Shown here: positions 35,648-49,600 of the stretch, piece by piece
Layout of the letters: each line of letters begins with the position of its first letter
Position numbering within the stretch: position 1 is the stretch's first letter
Origin: Anoplolepis gracilipes
Taxonomy: Eukaryota; Arthropoda; Insecta; Hymenoptera; Formicidae
Direction: 5' to 3'
DNA: 64,000 nucleotides
Assembly (NCBI RefSeq): GCF_047496725.1
Contig: NC_132978.1
Coordinates: forward strand, 6,997,501 to 7,061,500
Made by a program: the position numbers and the translations under genes
Notes under the pieces: model-generated
What the model was told of the DNA's origin: nothing
Databases searched by the model: none
Seen by the model: the letters and a program-made list of their open reading frames with translations, nothing else

Positions 35648-35758
35648 ACACCGAAGAATTATATAACGCCTGTCGAGGAGCCGCCGACCACTGAACCCGC
35701 CCGCCCGGCTCGGAATGCGGGATTTCTTCGCAGTTTTTGGCGAGACGTGTTTGGCTTC
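35648..35758 (+). CDS. Candidate coding exon, unassigned
   Basis: A pyrimidine-rich stretch ending ctctgccgcag is followed by an open frame reading STPKNYITPVEEPPTTEPAR and then RNAGFLRSFWRDVFGF. It runs into a GTGAGT donor at about 35759. The Pro/Glu/Thr-rich composition and the donor give it some coding character. There is no in-frame ATG in the frame opened at 35561, so it would need an upstream exon. The product is not recognised, and it may equally be a 5' UTR exon of the CpG-rich promoter. Confidence 0.25.
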
Positions 35759-38700
35759 GTGAGTATTAGTCTTTGTTTCCCTCTCTTGGCCGCTGTCAGC
35801 GCCGGCGCGTCCCGTCACTGCTGGGTCCCACCGTGGATTCTGCTCTTCTCGCCGCGCCGGACTCGCTATATTTCATTCGAAACTAATATCTTTAGATACC
35901 GAGCACATACACTTGTTTTTATGTTATCTCTGACGGAAATTTTACGTGACGCGTATTATTTCTTTTATTGCCCGAAAGGACTACGCGTTTATTTTAATTT
36001 ATAATAATAGAAAACTCTAAAATAATTTATATATTTATATAATTATGTATTAGAAATGTTCAAATTATATTCAGTTATTGTAACTCCTTTAGTATCTATG
36101 AAATATTATAATAATATGGAATAATCCTACATATTACTCTTTATTTTGTGCTTGATATTAAGAATTAATTTTAGAGTGAAATGGCAAACATTTTGAAGGT
36201 TAAATTGCACAAATCAATAATAAGTGGTCGAGAAAATGATATCTGTACTTAAATAATGTGATTTTTTTATTAAAAATAATTGCATATTTTTGAAGAAAAA
36301 AAAAATTTTTTTGAAATATACATTTTATAGTTTATTCGTGTCTTTTTTATTTTAAGGAAATAATATATATGTTAATATTTCGAGACAATTTTTCTCACTA
36401 AAATTCTAAGCATTTCAAATGTAAATTAATATCTTTCATCTACGTGAAAATTTATGTAAACAAACTAACACGTGAGTTTGCATATATTATGAAACTATGA
36501 TATAAACTAAACTAACACGCATCACCAAAATATTAGAAATATTAAGATTTAATTGATGACTCATTTTCTCGACCGTGCGTCGTAAAATGATTTTTAATAA
36601 ATTCGTAATTTTTGACGTAATACGCGTACTTGGCGTTGCTCTTGGCAAAATTCCGATAAAGCGAGCGAAATTTTAGTAGATGCATCTTTGTGTGCACGTA
36701 GAATATAACTAGTTTTAAGAGAAGCATAGATATTTCCTCGCTATTTGCATATATCTGGTTGTGAATAATCACCGTGTACACTTTTAGTCTTGTCGTTTTT
36801 TTGCCTTGAGCAACGCGCGTAACGAGAATAAAAACTGAAAAATTGACGTCTCTTGACTAGTGTACTTTGACACTATATCGCGATTCAAGGAATATGTAGC
36901 AAAAACTAACAATAAGACGAATGCGTTTGCAATAATTTAACGTTAACCTCTTACGAGCGATTAATTACAGCCTAATTATAAACTTATTTTTTCCTTATTT
37001 ACATTATATATGCGTTACAAACGTATCTATAAATTATTAAGAACATTATTAAGTATTTTCGAATTATTTGAGACTTTATTTTTATAATTAAAATTTTGAA
37101 TTATACTTAAAGTAATTTAATGTAGCGTTTATAATCCTTAAGTGCGATAATAATTAATTACAATATCTTATCTTTTTTTTTTTAAATAGACACATTGTCG
37201 AATATTAAAAATTTATTTTTTATTAACAACATTCCTTTCATGAGTCAAATAATTTCCTATACTATGGCTAATGTAGTTTGATGTTCTATTTTTTAATATA
37301 CTTTTTATATATTTATAATATATTTAACATATAGGAGTATAAGTTTATTTGTTAACTTATTTATTAAAAGAAGTGTGGCAACTTATACTGTACGCAAATA
37401 GCATTAATTATTTATTTTAATAATTCAATTTAAGTAATTTTCGATTAAACTGCTTGATTATATAAACCACGTATGTACGCGTATTATAATCACGTATATG
37501 AGCTTCACGGTTTATTATTTTTTATCTTATCTCATAAGCGCGTGCTGCAATTATTATTGAACGAAGCCACTTTAATGCCGTAAATAAGAGCAGCTTTTTG
37601 CTCACCGATAAAAAGATATCTATGTCAGTTCAGTTGCGGTCGTTTGTGAGATCGCTTTTGTAATTACGATCATGTTAAAATCCGCGAAAGCTCGCGGAGA
37701 TGCCAAATGTTGGTGCCTAATAGATTCCCGTTGCCAAGGAATACCAGCCAGCTGTGGTACAAATTTATTAATCTGACTTCTCTCTGAGAAATGGGGTCAG
37801 AGCCCGACTCGCGTGTTTTTCCAAGCGATAATTGGTTAATCTTGCGGCAGAATTTTCTAGTTAGAGATACGTAACCAAATTTGATGTGTAGATATTAATG
37901 GATAGATTACGTCGGTGTAAATTATTGATTTTATCAGAACTAAATAAATTTTTTTTTTACGACCGATGCGTGGATGGAGATTCGAAATATAATGCGAATC
38001 GATCTCTAGCATTCGCGCAGGAAACCGATCCATGAGTTATTACGTTGGCATTTTCCCCCTCGCTATTTATAGCTAGTGATATTTGTTTATATTTGTCCTA
38101 TAAAATACGGCGCGATGGTGAAAGCTCTATCGGCAGTCGACGCACGATGCATAGTCGTAATGAAAAGTCGTGCGCCATTAGTCCGCGTGTCGCGGCCGGA
38201 AATGGATGGCTATTTTTTTTTTTTTTTTCCCGCAAAAATCGCATGACGTTGCTGCTCGTCACGTGCATGTGCAGCGTTTCTGATATCGTCACTGACCGAC
38301 TGCATGTAAAACGCCGCCATTCTCGTTCTCGCGATGTGCATTTCGTACGAGTGGGCGCCGTGATATTCGATTGAACGCGTGCCACGTGTAATGTATCATC
38401 TTTCCGTTACATTCTCCATCAGAAATTTATACTACATGTATTTTAAATATTGATTCAATCCTCTAGGCAGACATATATCATGTACATAAAAGAAATAAAT
38501 ATTGTTTAAATAATTTTTGAGATGCTTTTGACGAAATAAAATTAAAATGATACAAGTAACAGTTGGACAAATTGTGTACATAATCGAATCTCGCAGAAAA
38601 TAATTTTTCTTTATTAAATATAAAATCTAATTTTAACTCTGAAATAGAAATTTTTTATCACACACAATCATGCAGTATAAAATCATCGTTTTTATTATTT

Positions 38701-38783
38701 TATATATTATGTACATAGCATATCTGTTCACAAACAGAGCGAGCAATTTTGTGCTAACGAATTTAAAGTTTTGTCCTTGGCTC

Positions 38784-38790
<7 letters not shown>

Positions 38791-38839
<49 letters not shown>
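38791..38839. repeat. (CT)n microsatellite, about 49 bp
   Basis: Almost pure CT dinucleotides. Such GAGA-type tracts are common near insect promoters and can bind GAGA-factor-like proteins, though here no promoter is evident. Confidence 0.95.
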
Positions 38840-38841
<2 letters not shown>

Positions 38842-40848
38842 CGTTCACCGATTCTCTAACCGAAAACGCCGAACTCGTCAACACGCGCGGCAGAAAATCG
38901 AGGTATCGATGCGGTTGGAGCCAGTAATTACTTGCGCGCTTAATTACTCTGCCAAGTTTTTTACGCCTGGTGTGGCGTGCACGTTCGCTTTTTATTCTCG
39001 GAAACTCGGAAAAAGAATTCTTCCTGCACATCCGCGCGCTTTTCCGCGCGCTTCGATCCTTTCACTTACGGACTCATCAATCTCACCGGCTTGGTTTTCC
39101 GACGCGTGGCCACGATCCCTCATTTCCAACCGTCTCTTATTCCCCTTCTTCCGCGACTGTTTCGCTCGCGTTATGTAAGTCCGCACATATCATATCTCAT
39201 GTATGTCGCACTATATCTCCCATTACCGCAGAATTCATTGACATAAGTCGGTAAAGATATTCATTTCTTTATATTATCTCTGTGCAATGTGCCTGTCTTA
39301 TATATTCAAGGTCTCATTTTAAATTATACAATATCGTTTAAGGCATTTTTACAATGTTATGAATTTACTGTAATTTTTTGAATGTATTTGCTAAATACTT
39401 GATGTAATAACATTAACAATTTTGGAGAAAGATTATACACAATTTTTTCAAGATGGTTTTATTCGTTTATTATAATAAATTTAAATATTATATCGAAATT
39501 AATTTATTCATGTATGAAATTTCATACAGCATTTTATAAATATCTTGAGGAATAAAATGATTCTCTCTCTTATAGAAACTTTGGATTTCGATGAAATCTA
39601 AATGTTTGCCACATTTTGTTTGACATCCTGCTATTACACCATGTGGGTTCCGTCAAATGCGTATTTATAAACATGGTTTAATAATGTTACTGACTTCATG
39701 AGCTGTCATAGTTAAATATTTTTGCTCGTTGAAATTATTAACATTGCGCATCTTAAAATTAGTTTTGATATTATTTGTGAAATTTACACATTTTCTGTTT
39801 TTACATTTATGTGATTATTGCGTCTTATAATATAGGTAATATGAGTATTTAAATCGATTAATCTTTTTGGAACGTTAAAGAAAAAATTTTTAATTTAACT
39901 TATACGTCTATTAATGAATATATTTTAAAACTTCGATCTATTAATTGCTAATAGCATTAATCTAATTATCTTTAGATTTATTATTTGCGATTGTTATCTA
40001 GCACGTGTCGATGTAGGTATAAAAATGCTCACGCGTGAGTTCTAATGAGGATCTAATAATGGTACAGCTATGTATATCATATTTTCGTGCATATTGATCG
40101 AGCTGTTAACTCGCAATTAATGTCGCGCGTTTGTATTGTGGAATTTTCCACATTCCCCGAGAGATTTCAATTTTGCGGTGACTGTTTGCGTCGTATTTCC
40201 CTTCCACCGTGCATGATTAAGTTTCCCGCGCGCACACGTGTAGCCTCATTTTTAGATTATACAATAGATTGAATTTATACACAGTTTATTCTTTTAGATT
40301 TTTATATAAAATCAGGTGGGAGAAGTGCTGAAAAGCATTTTTTGATACCTCAAATTGTTTCGTAAACATTGCTTGTAAAACTTTTTATAAAGATAAAAAT
40401 CCATAAATCTTTTCCTTTAGTTTAACAAAAATAAACGATAGCATATATGTAATACAATAATAGCGGTGATATATAGATTTATGCAATATTCTTGTATGCG
40501 CGTCCTCGAGAAATTACATTAATATTGCATGTCATTCGGGATTTTATCGAATGCTATATTTATAACTGACTGCCGCGCGCCTATTTCTTCCATGAAGTAA
40601 TTGGATGTCTATATCTTCGCAAATGCCCGTGGTCCATTCGTAAATCGATATATTTCGTGTTTGTGACAGGTGCCGGCTCGTCTACGTAAATTTGTCATGT
40701 CCGTCTAAAGCTCTAAAAATAAGCTCCTTCCACTCTGTCGACCTCGGTTTATATCGTAACCCTTTGACTCAATGCTCGTATCGAATTTCTTTAATTAGAG
40801 CATTCATATCGAAATCAAAATATGTGTAAAGTTAATGTTTTTTTATAT

Positions 40849-40899
40849 AATTAAAATTTAAATACAATTAAAATTTAAATACAATTAAAATTTAAATAT
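40849..40899. repeat. 17-bp tandem repeat, three copies
   Basis: Unit aattaaaatttaaatac repeated at 40849, 40866 and 40883. The third copy differs in its last base. Confidence 0.9.
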
Positions 40900-41400
40900 A
40901 ATTACAATTGCATAATTTTTTTAATCAAATTTTATACAAAATTTTTTCCTAACAATAAAATTGTATTATTATTTTCATATTTATTCTTAGGTATTTGACG
41001 GAGTAGATAAGTAAAATTTTTAATATATAATTAAAATATATAATTGATATAAAAAATAAATTAGCTTAGAAGAAAATATTTTTTAACAAAAAAAATTTTA
41101 ATTATTTTTTCTCGGAAGAAGAAAATATTTTATAATAAAACATTTTTTTTCAATAGTTAGTTTACAGATGTAGGGGTAATTATTACATAATATAGTCGTT
41201 TGAATGAGAGATAACTCTGCTATTAACTATATAATCTATTTAGTAGAAATTAACAAGTACGAGCTAACTGTTATCGTTAAATTTATATTCCTACAAGTTT
41301 TATTATATATTTTTTGCTTTTTTTGTTGCTTTTTATGTTTTTATCACATTGATAACACCGACGCAATGTTTATAAGTGTGCTATTAATAATTTCGATATG

Positions 41401-41886
41401 ATTCCGTTCAGGTGAATTTAAAATGACATACAAATTTTATTGGTCGCTTTTTGATCGACAAGCTTTTCGTGATTTTATGATATTAGATCTACTATTTGTA
41501 AAATTTGTTGTATCGGCTGGAGCCTATACCGAATTCCCGTTTCTGCAAGCGACTCGAATAAAGGACCCTGACCGCAGAATGCTAACTATATTGTATGTGC
41601 AAACCCTCGAGAACAGACGAGCGTTACAAGTATGATTACGTCCGTCGGTGAGTTCGTATTTGCTGCGAACCTACGCAAATGCATACGCAAACGCTTCGTA
41701 ATTTCAGGTCAGTTATTATTTTCCCCAGTTCCAATTTAATTACAATAAGAGATTCCGTTACAAAACGGAATGCCATCGTTAACATACGACGATGCCTGCG
41801 GTCACTCGTACACGCACATACAAATGATATATAGTGAATATATATAAATGAATATGCAAAATAATTCAAGCGCGAATACAGTTCGC

Positions 41887-41919
<33 letters not shown>

Positions 41920-44900
41920 AATAAAAATTTATTTTAATAAATAATGATAGTAATGCGTGTAAATGATATCATATGATATTAATTGTGCAATGTAATGACG
42001 CAACGTAATACTTATGTGTAAATGTATAACTCATAATTTTTTTTAAATTAAATTTTGTTTTATTGTGAGAGAATATTAATATATAATGAAAATAATAATA
42101 TTAATAAAGAGTACAAGTAATTTTATATGTAATATTTAATATGTAATCGGTAATACGTGTATGTAGTCATGTGCACGATAGCGAATAAAAACCAGATTAA
42201 CTCGCTGGCTTTTCATCGGTGAACATGTACGCTGTTTTACGCATCGATAGGCCATTCCTGTATATCGGTCGTAATAGTACAACGTTAACATTAGTTATTA
42301 TCGGTGCGAGTAAACGTGGTGGGGACAATATTTAACGTTTTATTATTTTAACGCGGCGCGTGCAAAGTAGCGTGTCACAATGTGAAAATAGCTGCTTTTT
42401 ATATATATATTTCGCTGTGTTTGACATAAAAGAACGCAAAAGTGTAGTACAAAAGCGGAATGGAAAAGAGTCGACATTGAATTTTCGCACACGTGCTTGG
42501 CCTTATCATCGAAATACGTTCTGTACGCACTTTTTATTTAGTTGATCTAAAAAAAAAAATGCTAGGAGGTGAATTAAATATGTGAAATATATTATTGCTT
42601 TTCGCACCCGTTTCCTAATCGCGATTTTCTCGATTCTCAATCGCGTCACAGGAATTATTTTAATCAGTGCAAAATCTATGATTGTGTCCGGTGACGTACG
42701 CACATCGCACCTGAGCGAAATTAATGTTACCTTTCTCGTTTTTTTTAATTTTCGGTTTAACTCACGTCAGTAGGCAGACACGCACGCACGCACGCACGCA
42801 GAAAACTACGTGTGTCGCGCGGCAGATTCACGCTCTGGCGGCGAGGCGGACGTGAAGTAATTGCAATTAAAATTTGTTCCGCGAAATTGTTTATCCGCGC
42901 TCCGCATACGAGCGACGAGAGCGCTTGTTTTACTTTTATCGCAATTTCCCGGCGAATCAAAAGTTGCCATTAGGATCTCCGATTCCCTCCCTCTCCCTTC
43001 CTTTTTTCTCTCAACCGTAATTAACGATTCGCGTTCAATAACAACGATTGAATGATTCGCTGTCGCGATCAAACAGATTACTGTAAATCGAAATGTCAAG
43101 TTGCTCTTGATGTATCATAATTGTAATTTTTCTCTGTACGACTGAATGTCTGTGTATATAACTCTTAAATTTTTGAAAATTTATTTTAGAGAGGCAATAC
43201 ATTTGTAAAAAGTAAAGCAAGTATTTGCAAAGTAAAAAATATAAATTAATGGATTTTTTACTTGTTAATTAAGGTTGATTTTATTAATATTGCTTATATT
43301 ACTTATATTCTATTCAATTATAAATATATAATAATATAATATATTTTTTTTACTTTTTATATCACAATCAAATTTTAAAAAATTAGAAAAAAATTTTTAT
43401 AATATTATTTGATACGTGTTATATTATGTGAATCGCGTGTGTAAAATACTGTAAATATTTTAACTAGTGTCAACTGTTGCGTTGAACGAAAAAAATTGAT
43501 TCCCTCTTCGCTTTTGCTTTGCACAAATCTTGAAAAATCATAATCCGCGTTTACATTATGACTGAAACTTATATCCTATGACATGTTGCGAAGCAAATTT
43601 GAATTGCGTGCCGATTATCGGTAATATTTCCGGTACACCCGGCTGTTAATAATGCTTCCATTATTAATGAACGAACTCGCGGCCGGTGTTAACGGCCCGC
43701 CAGAATACAGCGCAATACGTCACAAGAGCCGATAATGCACCGCGCGGGACAGGTGACGTGTAATTGTAAACTCGATCAAAAAGGCCGCGGCTGCCAATGC
43801 GATCGGCCAATGCCGCATTTGCCACGTATTTGTCGCGTCATATACGCGCCTGTATTAATCTACGTACGCCCGTCATACGCAGGTATCATTCGGTGAGACT
43901 TTTCCAAATGTATTCGATCATTAAAAATGCCGTTGACAGAGAACTCGCCCTGATTCCAGATTTATATTTCGACGCCCGAAATATCTCGCGAAATACGAGC
44001 GATGCGTGATTTTCATTTTAACAAATAAAAATAAGCTCACGTCATGCAAACTCGGGTTTTGTTGCATATTTATTAATGCGAGAAATTCATTTCAACGGAA
44101 ACTCGTGATTCTTTTGAAAACAGGCATATAAACATTTCAGTTACATCATATTCAGAAAAATACCTTCAACGTGAATGAAAATATAAATATAACGTTCCAT
44201 CAAAAAGTGGAGAATAAGTGTTTTCCTATGTGTAAAGCTTATGGTAAAGTCGTCTCTTTGATAACAATATATAAAATGATCGATAGTTTTTGACGATTAA
44301 CTTATTGTGTTAAAAATATTTTTAAAAGGTAATCGTAAACTTTTATAACCAATTACTATAAAATGTTACAGTATGTTCGGTTTGATTAATTGTATGTGAA
44401 TACAGAATTTCTCAGGGAAATATTATCAGTGGCGTTTAGCTAATAAATTATAATTAGATCACGAATAACATTATAATTATACAGACTTGTCGCGTATAGA
44501 TATCGTTTATAGAATATAACATATAAAATTCTATGAAAATAAAAGATTTTAATAATATAAAATTTTAATTAGGTAGTTCTCATTAGATTTTTTCTTCCTC
44601 TGGTAGAAATTATATCTGCATTGTTATACATTATTGAATTTTCATATATTCACAGATTTTAATTTTATTTCCAAAGTATGGAATATTACATATTAAATAT
44701 TCTTTCATTTTATTCTCTCAAATAAAATATTATCGTTCGATTATTTTATATAGTATTCTCCAGTTAATTCGATTCTCCAGTTAATTTGACATGATCAAGA
44801 TTCCGTATTTCGTTTATATCGTGTAACATTTTTAGCGCGTGACGTGACAAATTTGCAGAACAAGAAGAAATATTAGCGGCGCGTATTAAAATATCTTTCA

Positions 44901-46250
44901 ACGAGTGATAACCTTGTATCCGGGCGCGTAGCATCCAGTCATAACCCGAAATGTAAAGAACGATACGAATGATGGTGGAGTACGGGGTGAGCGACAAGAT
45001 TTATAAGGCTCTCACGGGCCACCATAAAGCTTGAGAATTCTATTTATTTCGCGCACGCGGGGCCAAATGTGGGCCGGACGCGCGATGAGATAAATTTACG
45101 GTCCTTTTTAGGCATCAAATCTGGCGGGTCGACGAAGTTTGGCCTGCAGCCAAAGCCGGAGGCTTCGGCCACCGCCAGCTTAATACACCAACACGCCAAC
45201 ACGGCATTATGAGGATATTTAATTTCTGCTTCGTAGCCGTTATATTTCACTCCGTGTTGATGGAATGGCTTGTTCTCTCTCGATTTTCCCTTTTCTACGC
45301 AGCCTAGACATGATTTATCGTCATCTTCATCACAAACTGACTTCAAAATACGCGTCGATTTAAAAAAAAATTTTTTTTTTTTTTTTTTTTACAGTCTATT
45401 ATATTTGTTTCTATTGGATTTCTCCGGACAATTCTTTTTCCATCTTTACACATGTCTGTTCTATGTCGTACGTCGTGATCCGTTTTTCATTTAGCGAGGA
45501 TCAGTATCATACGTCATCAGATTATGAGAAACATCAACTGTGTTCTCGTTTAATAGTTAAAATATTTTTTAAGCATTTTAGGAATTTTTCATGCTCTAAT
45601 AGAGATTACGGGAAAAAATGGCTACTAAATTTTCGTCTTGCAGTTGAGCAACGATAGAACTCACTTTTGAATATTGTACAAAATCACGGAGTTTTTCAAC
45701 GGCGTAGTAATTAATGTTTGCAAAGATGACGTTGAAAATTTGCGACGTTAAGAATTCCAGTATAAATAAATGTTTAACTGCAAGCAGACGATCACGTTTA
45801 CCTCCGCGATTATCTGTGATAATAATTAACGACGCGTATTTTAATAAATCGTCATTATCGCTACTGCGAGAACGTGCCGCGATAATCAAGAGGGATCATT
45901 ACGAGACACAATCCGGTTATAATAATAAAAGAGAGCGCGCGTAATAATAACGAGAATAACAAAATAGAGGATACGCAGATTATACATATAAATGTTATTT
46001 CTCAATTATTTTCGTGCAAATTGACCCATATCCCGGAGATGAACAAGTGAAGTCGTTCTTTTGTGCTACATCACAAAATTTTTTTACATAACTCTTAATA
46101 TAAAAAAAAAAAAAAAAATAAACAAACATATCGCATTATGTAAAAGCTTCTGGATTACCATCGAGTATTCTCAAGCAAACTCATACTTTGATTGAAGAGT
46201 TAATCTTGATTATTTTTAACGACTCGGGATAGGTTTATTTTCGATGACAC
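41401..46250. other. Gene-poor stretch with GC-balanced islands
   Basis: No assignable gene. The frame at 41423-41635 (70 codons from a real ATG) has no family and no splice context. Minus-strand frames at 44764-45346 lack domains. A T24 run lies at 41889-41912, an (acgc)n run at about 42779-42800, and a GC-rich island at 43610-43870. A poly-T run lies at about 45370-45390. The islands are candidate regulatory elements only. Confidence 0.45.
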
Positions 46251-46368
46251 GTGATAATTATAAATACGTGTATAAATACATATTGTAATCTGTCGTTTAT
46301 AGATGTACGGACTCGTAAAATAAACAGGTGGCTATTCGATTGCATTCAGATAAAGAAAGGGAGAGAGG

Positions 46369-46407
<39 letters not shown>

Positions 46408-46640
46408 GCATCGCGGATTTAAAGCGCGTCGTATTAAAATTTCACGCCACCAACATGTCGGGGACGACTACTAATTTCGCGCTGGTGCAGAGCGGGCGGC
46501 GCGGGATTCATTAGTACCAGTAATTTCATTCCGTACTGTAATCCGCGCGTGATTCACCTCGTGCGTACATACGTACCTACGTATGCGCTATGCGCGCGCC
46601 ATTATTCTGTTACATAGCTTTGTAAAGATCTCTGTCTCTT

Positions 46641-46676
<36 letters not shown>

Positions 46677-49600
46677 CCTCTTTTTCTTTGCGTTATTTTC
46701 ACGGACGAGTGCGAGAAGAGATGTATGTATGTATGCCCCTCCCTAAATAAGCGCCTCTTTTATTTTCTGCTCTTGTGCAAGATTATTATTCCGCGGTGAT
46801 ACAGTACACATACATATACATATACGCATACATGCATATAGGGATTAAATGGCTATTGTTGTGTATCACCGAAAGGTCGCGGTTGTCGATCGATCGAGAG
46901 ACATGCGCTTTCATCTTGTAATAATGATGGACTACGAGCGTTTCTATATGCGCAATCCCTCGTTTCGTTTCGACATTGCTGCTCTTTCTTTTATATTTTA
47001 TCTCTCGTTAAAACACTCTTCTTCCCCTTCTCCCATTTTCTAGATCCCCTGACAGATTTTTTAAAAGTAATTGACGTGTTCCTTAGGACCCTTATCGAAT
47101 CTTTGAAGATGATTAAATTGTTTCTTTTGGATCAGAAATATTTTCTTTCCTGAGAGATATAATTATTTTGATCTGATAATTAATAAAGTTTTGAAAAATA
47201 TACTTTCGGCAATTTCTCCATCTGTGCTTGCAAAATTAGCTTATAATAATGACACTGTAAATATATATATTTTTAATTAGTTATCGATATGTATGTTTTT
47301 ATTAGTAATGCTATTTTTGTCGTTTTTTAAATATACACGTGAAGCAGAGTTATTGATTCTGAACGAAGACTATGAAAGCATTTTTAGTGCAAAAGAAAAA
47401 CGTAAGAATATCGAGAGTGATTCGACAAAGATCTCGTGTGCATAAGTTACAAAGAAGATGTAGAGAACGTGAAAGTCTTGAAAGTTTTATACGTTACAGC
47501 ACATTTTACCTTTTTTACCGCGCCGAGACGCGCGTTGATTAGGCTTCATTGATTGATATTAATAACTTGTTATCGAGCGTTGCTTATATATATATGTTTG
47601 TGTAATAATATGTTACAAAAACTTTTATGTGTGAAAAACCATCAATATTTTGAATAACCACGTGATATCAATCGATGACGCGATATAACTAAAATTCTTA
47701 CAATTAGTTTTAATTCTTTCTTTTTTTGAATACTATTGGATGTATTTATTGTTATAACGAAAATAAGATTTTAATAGAAATAATTTGAATTACAAAAAAG
47801 TTATTCATAAATTAGAGGATAAAAAAGTTGTATTATTATTAAGTTTATTGCTTGAACAATCTTCGTAATTTAAATATCTTATTTTGATTTTGAAATAACG
47901 ACTAAAAATGCTAGTTTATTTCTTTCAATATGATCTACATGTGCGTTTTTTTCATATCCTGTCCTTTTCATGAGTGTCAGTTAAAGCGACAAAACTTCGA
48001 TTTCTTTGTCAATATCGAAATAAAAAAAAAAAACGAGTAGTGTTCGAGTGAGGAAGGCTTAATAATATGCGAAAAACATCGACTCGATGATGCTTTCGAG
48101 GCTTTCGTGTAATGATATGTAATCTATAAAAGCAACATTGCCACGCGTGAAAAAGTAGGACATCGAACGGGTCCAAGTATATCGATCACCGATGAGCGAT
48201 AATGACTGACGATGGATTTGAAAGCGGAAGATGTCAGGCAACCTTTTCAAACGACTCTCGTTTTCTGTACCCCGATCCGTGATTACTCCCGCATCATTTT
48301 GTTCATTCTTGCTCTCCATGCCACAAAAGCAGCTTTGCCTTTAATCCTCGTTGTAACATGGAGAACCTTGTCACAAGACTATCCTTTTATATATTAATGT
48401 CAATTATTCTTCATGAATATTACATGCTCTATATTTTTTACATGGTCCATTATTATTTAAAAAATATCAGCATAATGAAATGAACGTAATTGACATCGTT
48501 AATCGATGTATTTGATTTATTCTGCATTTTCTTTGTGTTTTACAAATTAAAATTTTCATTGAATTTTATAAAAAGAAAAAAATTATTTAACACTAAATTC
48601 TTGAAATTAATAGTTTCACCAGGTGAAACAAATATGTACAATTAATATGGATGAACAATCATATATTAAAACTTGGTCTTTTTAAAATCAATAAAAAATG
48701 CGTTTGTGTATCAATGTACGATTTTCGAAAATTTTTATAATCGAAGAGAAAGGTGTAAAGAGAAAGCGCGGAGACAACCATCGATCACAAAGAAGAGATT
48801 CTATACGCAAGAGAAGCGAAAAAGTAAAGATATTGCCACGTAAAAGTTTTACGAGCCGTCATGGCACTGCCTTGTTGCATCTGTTCGCGCTTTATTCGAC
48901 TGTATACGCTACATTCGGATTCGTCTACATTTCGAAGCTTACCTCTCACGTGTAAATTAACTTCCAAATCGTAAAAGGAGACGAGCAACAATGACTCCGT
49001 CGCTGGTTTGTTCTCTCCACCGAGCTCCTTCTTTTTTCTCTTATCCGGCTCCCTGTTCCTTTTAATGATGCCACTTTTTTCCGGAAAACGATCTCCTGAG
49101 ATCGAAGTTTATGGGTCGGCAGTCTTCTTTGGACGTATACGACAGATAATGTCTCGTCTAATGAATTTGCTGAGATCATCATAAGAATTGCGTAGGTTCA
49201 GTAATTCATCGTTTTTTGTCAGTATAGCGATTAGTAGTCAAATATAATTGACAAATAGCTGCAAAGAAGTTTTAAAAAAATTTAAAAAATTTGTCTAATC
49301 TTTTCTCTTTTTATACATTGTTTTTCTACATTTATTATAATATGCAAATAATATAGTTTTCTAATTATCCTTTGTATTTTCATTTAAAGCTTTTTAAAAA
49401 ATTACCGAGTGTGTCTTGTAGATAGTTATAGTGTCTCGTAAAAATATTTTCTTGAGAATAGAGATTTTTTCATTAATAAAGTATTTATTAAAGAAGCGTG
49501 CATTTTTTTTTCAACGCACGGCAAGTTTAGTATTTTCACGAGTTTCGTGCGATGGCAAACGAATTGGCTATCGGGTATAAATTTCAGTTGCCTGGTTGCC

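Larger units (their letters stand above)
36005..41400. other. Gene-poor AT-rich stretch
   Basis: No gene recognised. It contains a (ct)n microsatellite at 38791-38839, whose translations give artificial Ser-Leu or Arg-Glu runs. A GC-richer island lies at about 38090-38400 and another at 38860-39200. A 17-bp tandem repeat (three copies) is at 40849-40899. It could be the first intron of the gene starting near 34-36 kb. Confidence 0.5.

Noticed and set aside
38633..39254. Frames containing Ser-Leu or Arg-Glu runs
   Set aside because: The runs come from the (CT)n microsatellite at 38791-38839, and the flanks show no coding signal.
45044..45346. 100-codon minus-strand frame (KSVCDEDDDKSCLGC...)
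   Set aside because: It has a non-ATG start and no partner exon or family. I kept it out of the gene list, although it is one of the less random frames in the tract.
46456..46514. Short frame starting MSGTTTNFALVQSGRRGIH
   Set aside because: It is only 19 codons from its ATG, has no donor, and follows an (ag)n repeat. There is not enough to call a gene.
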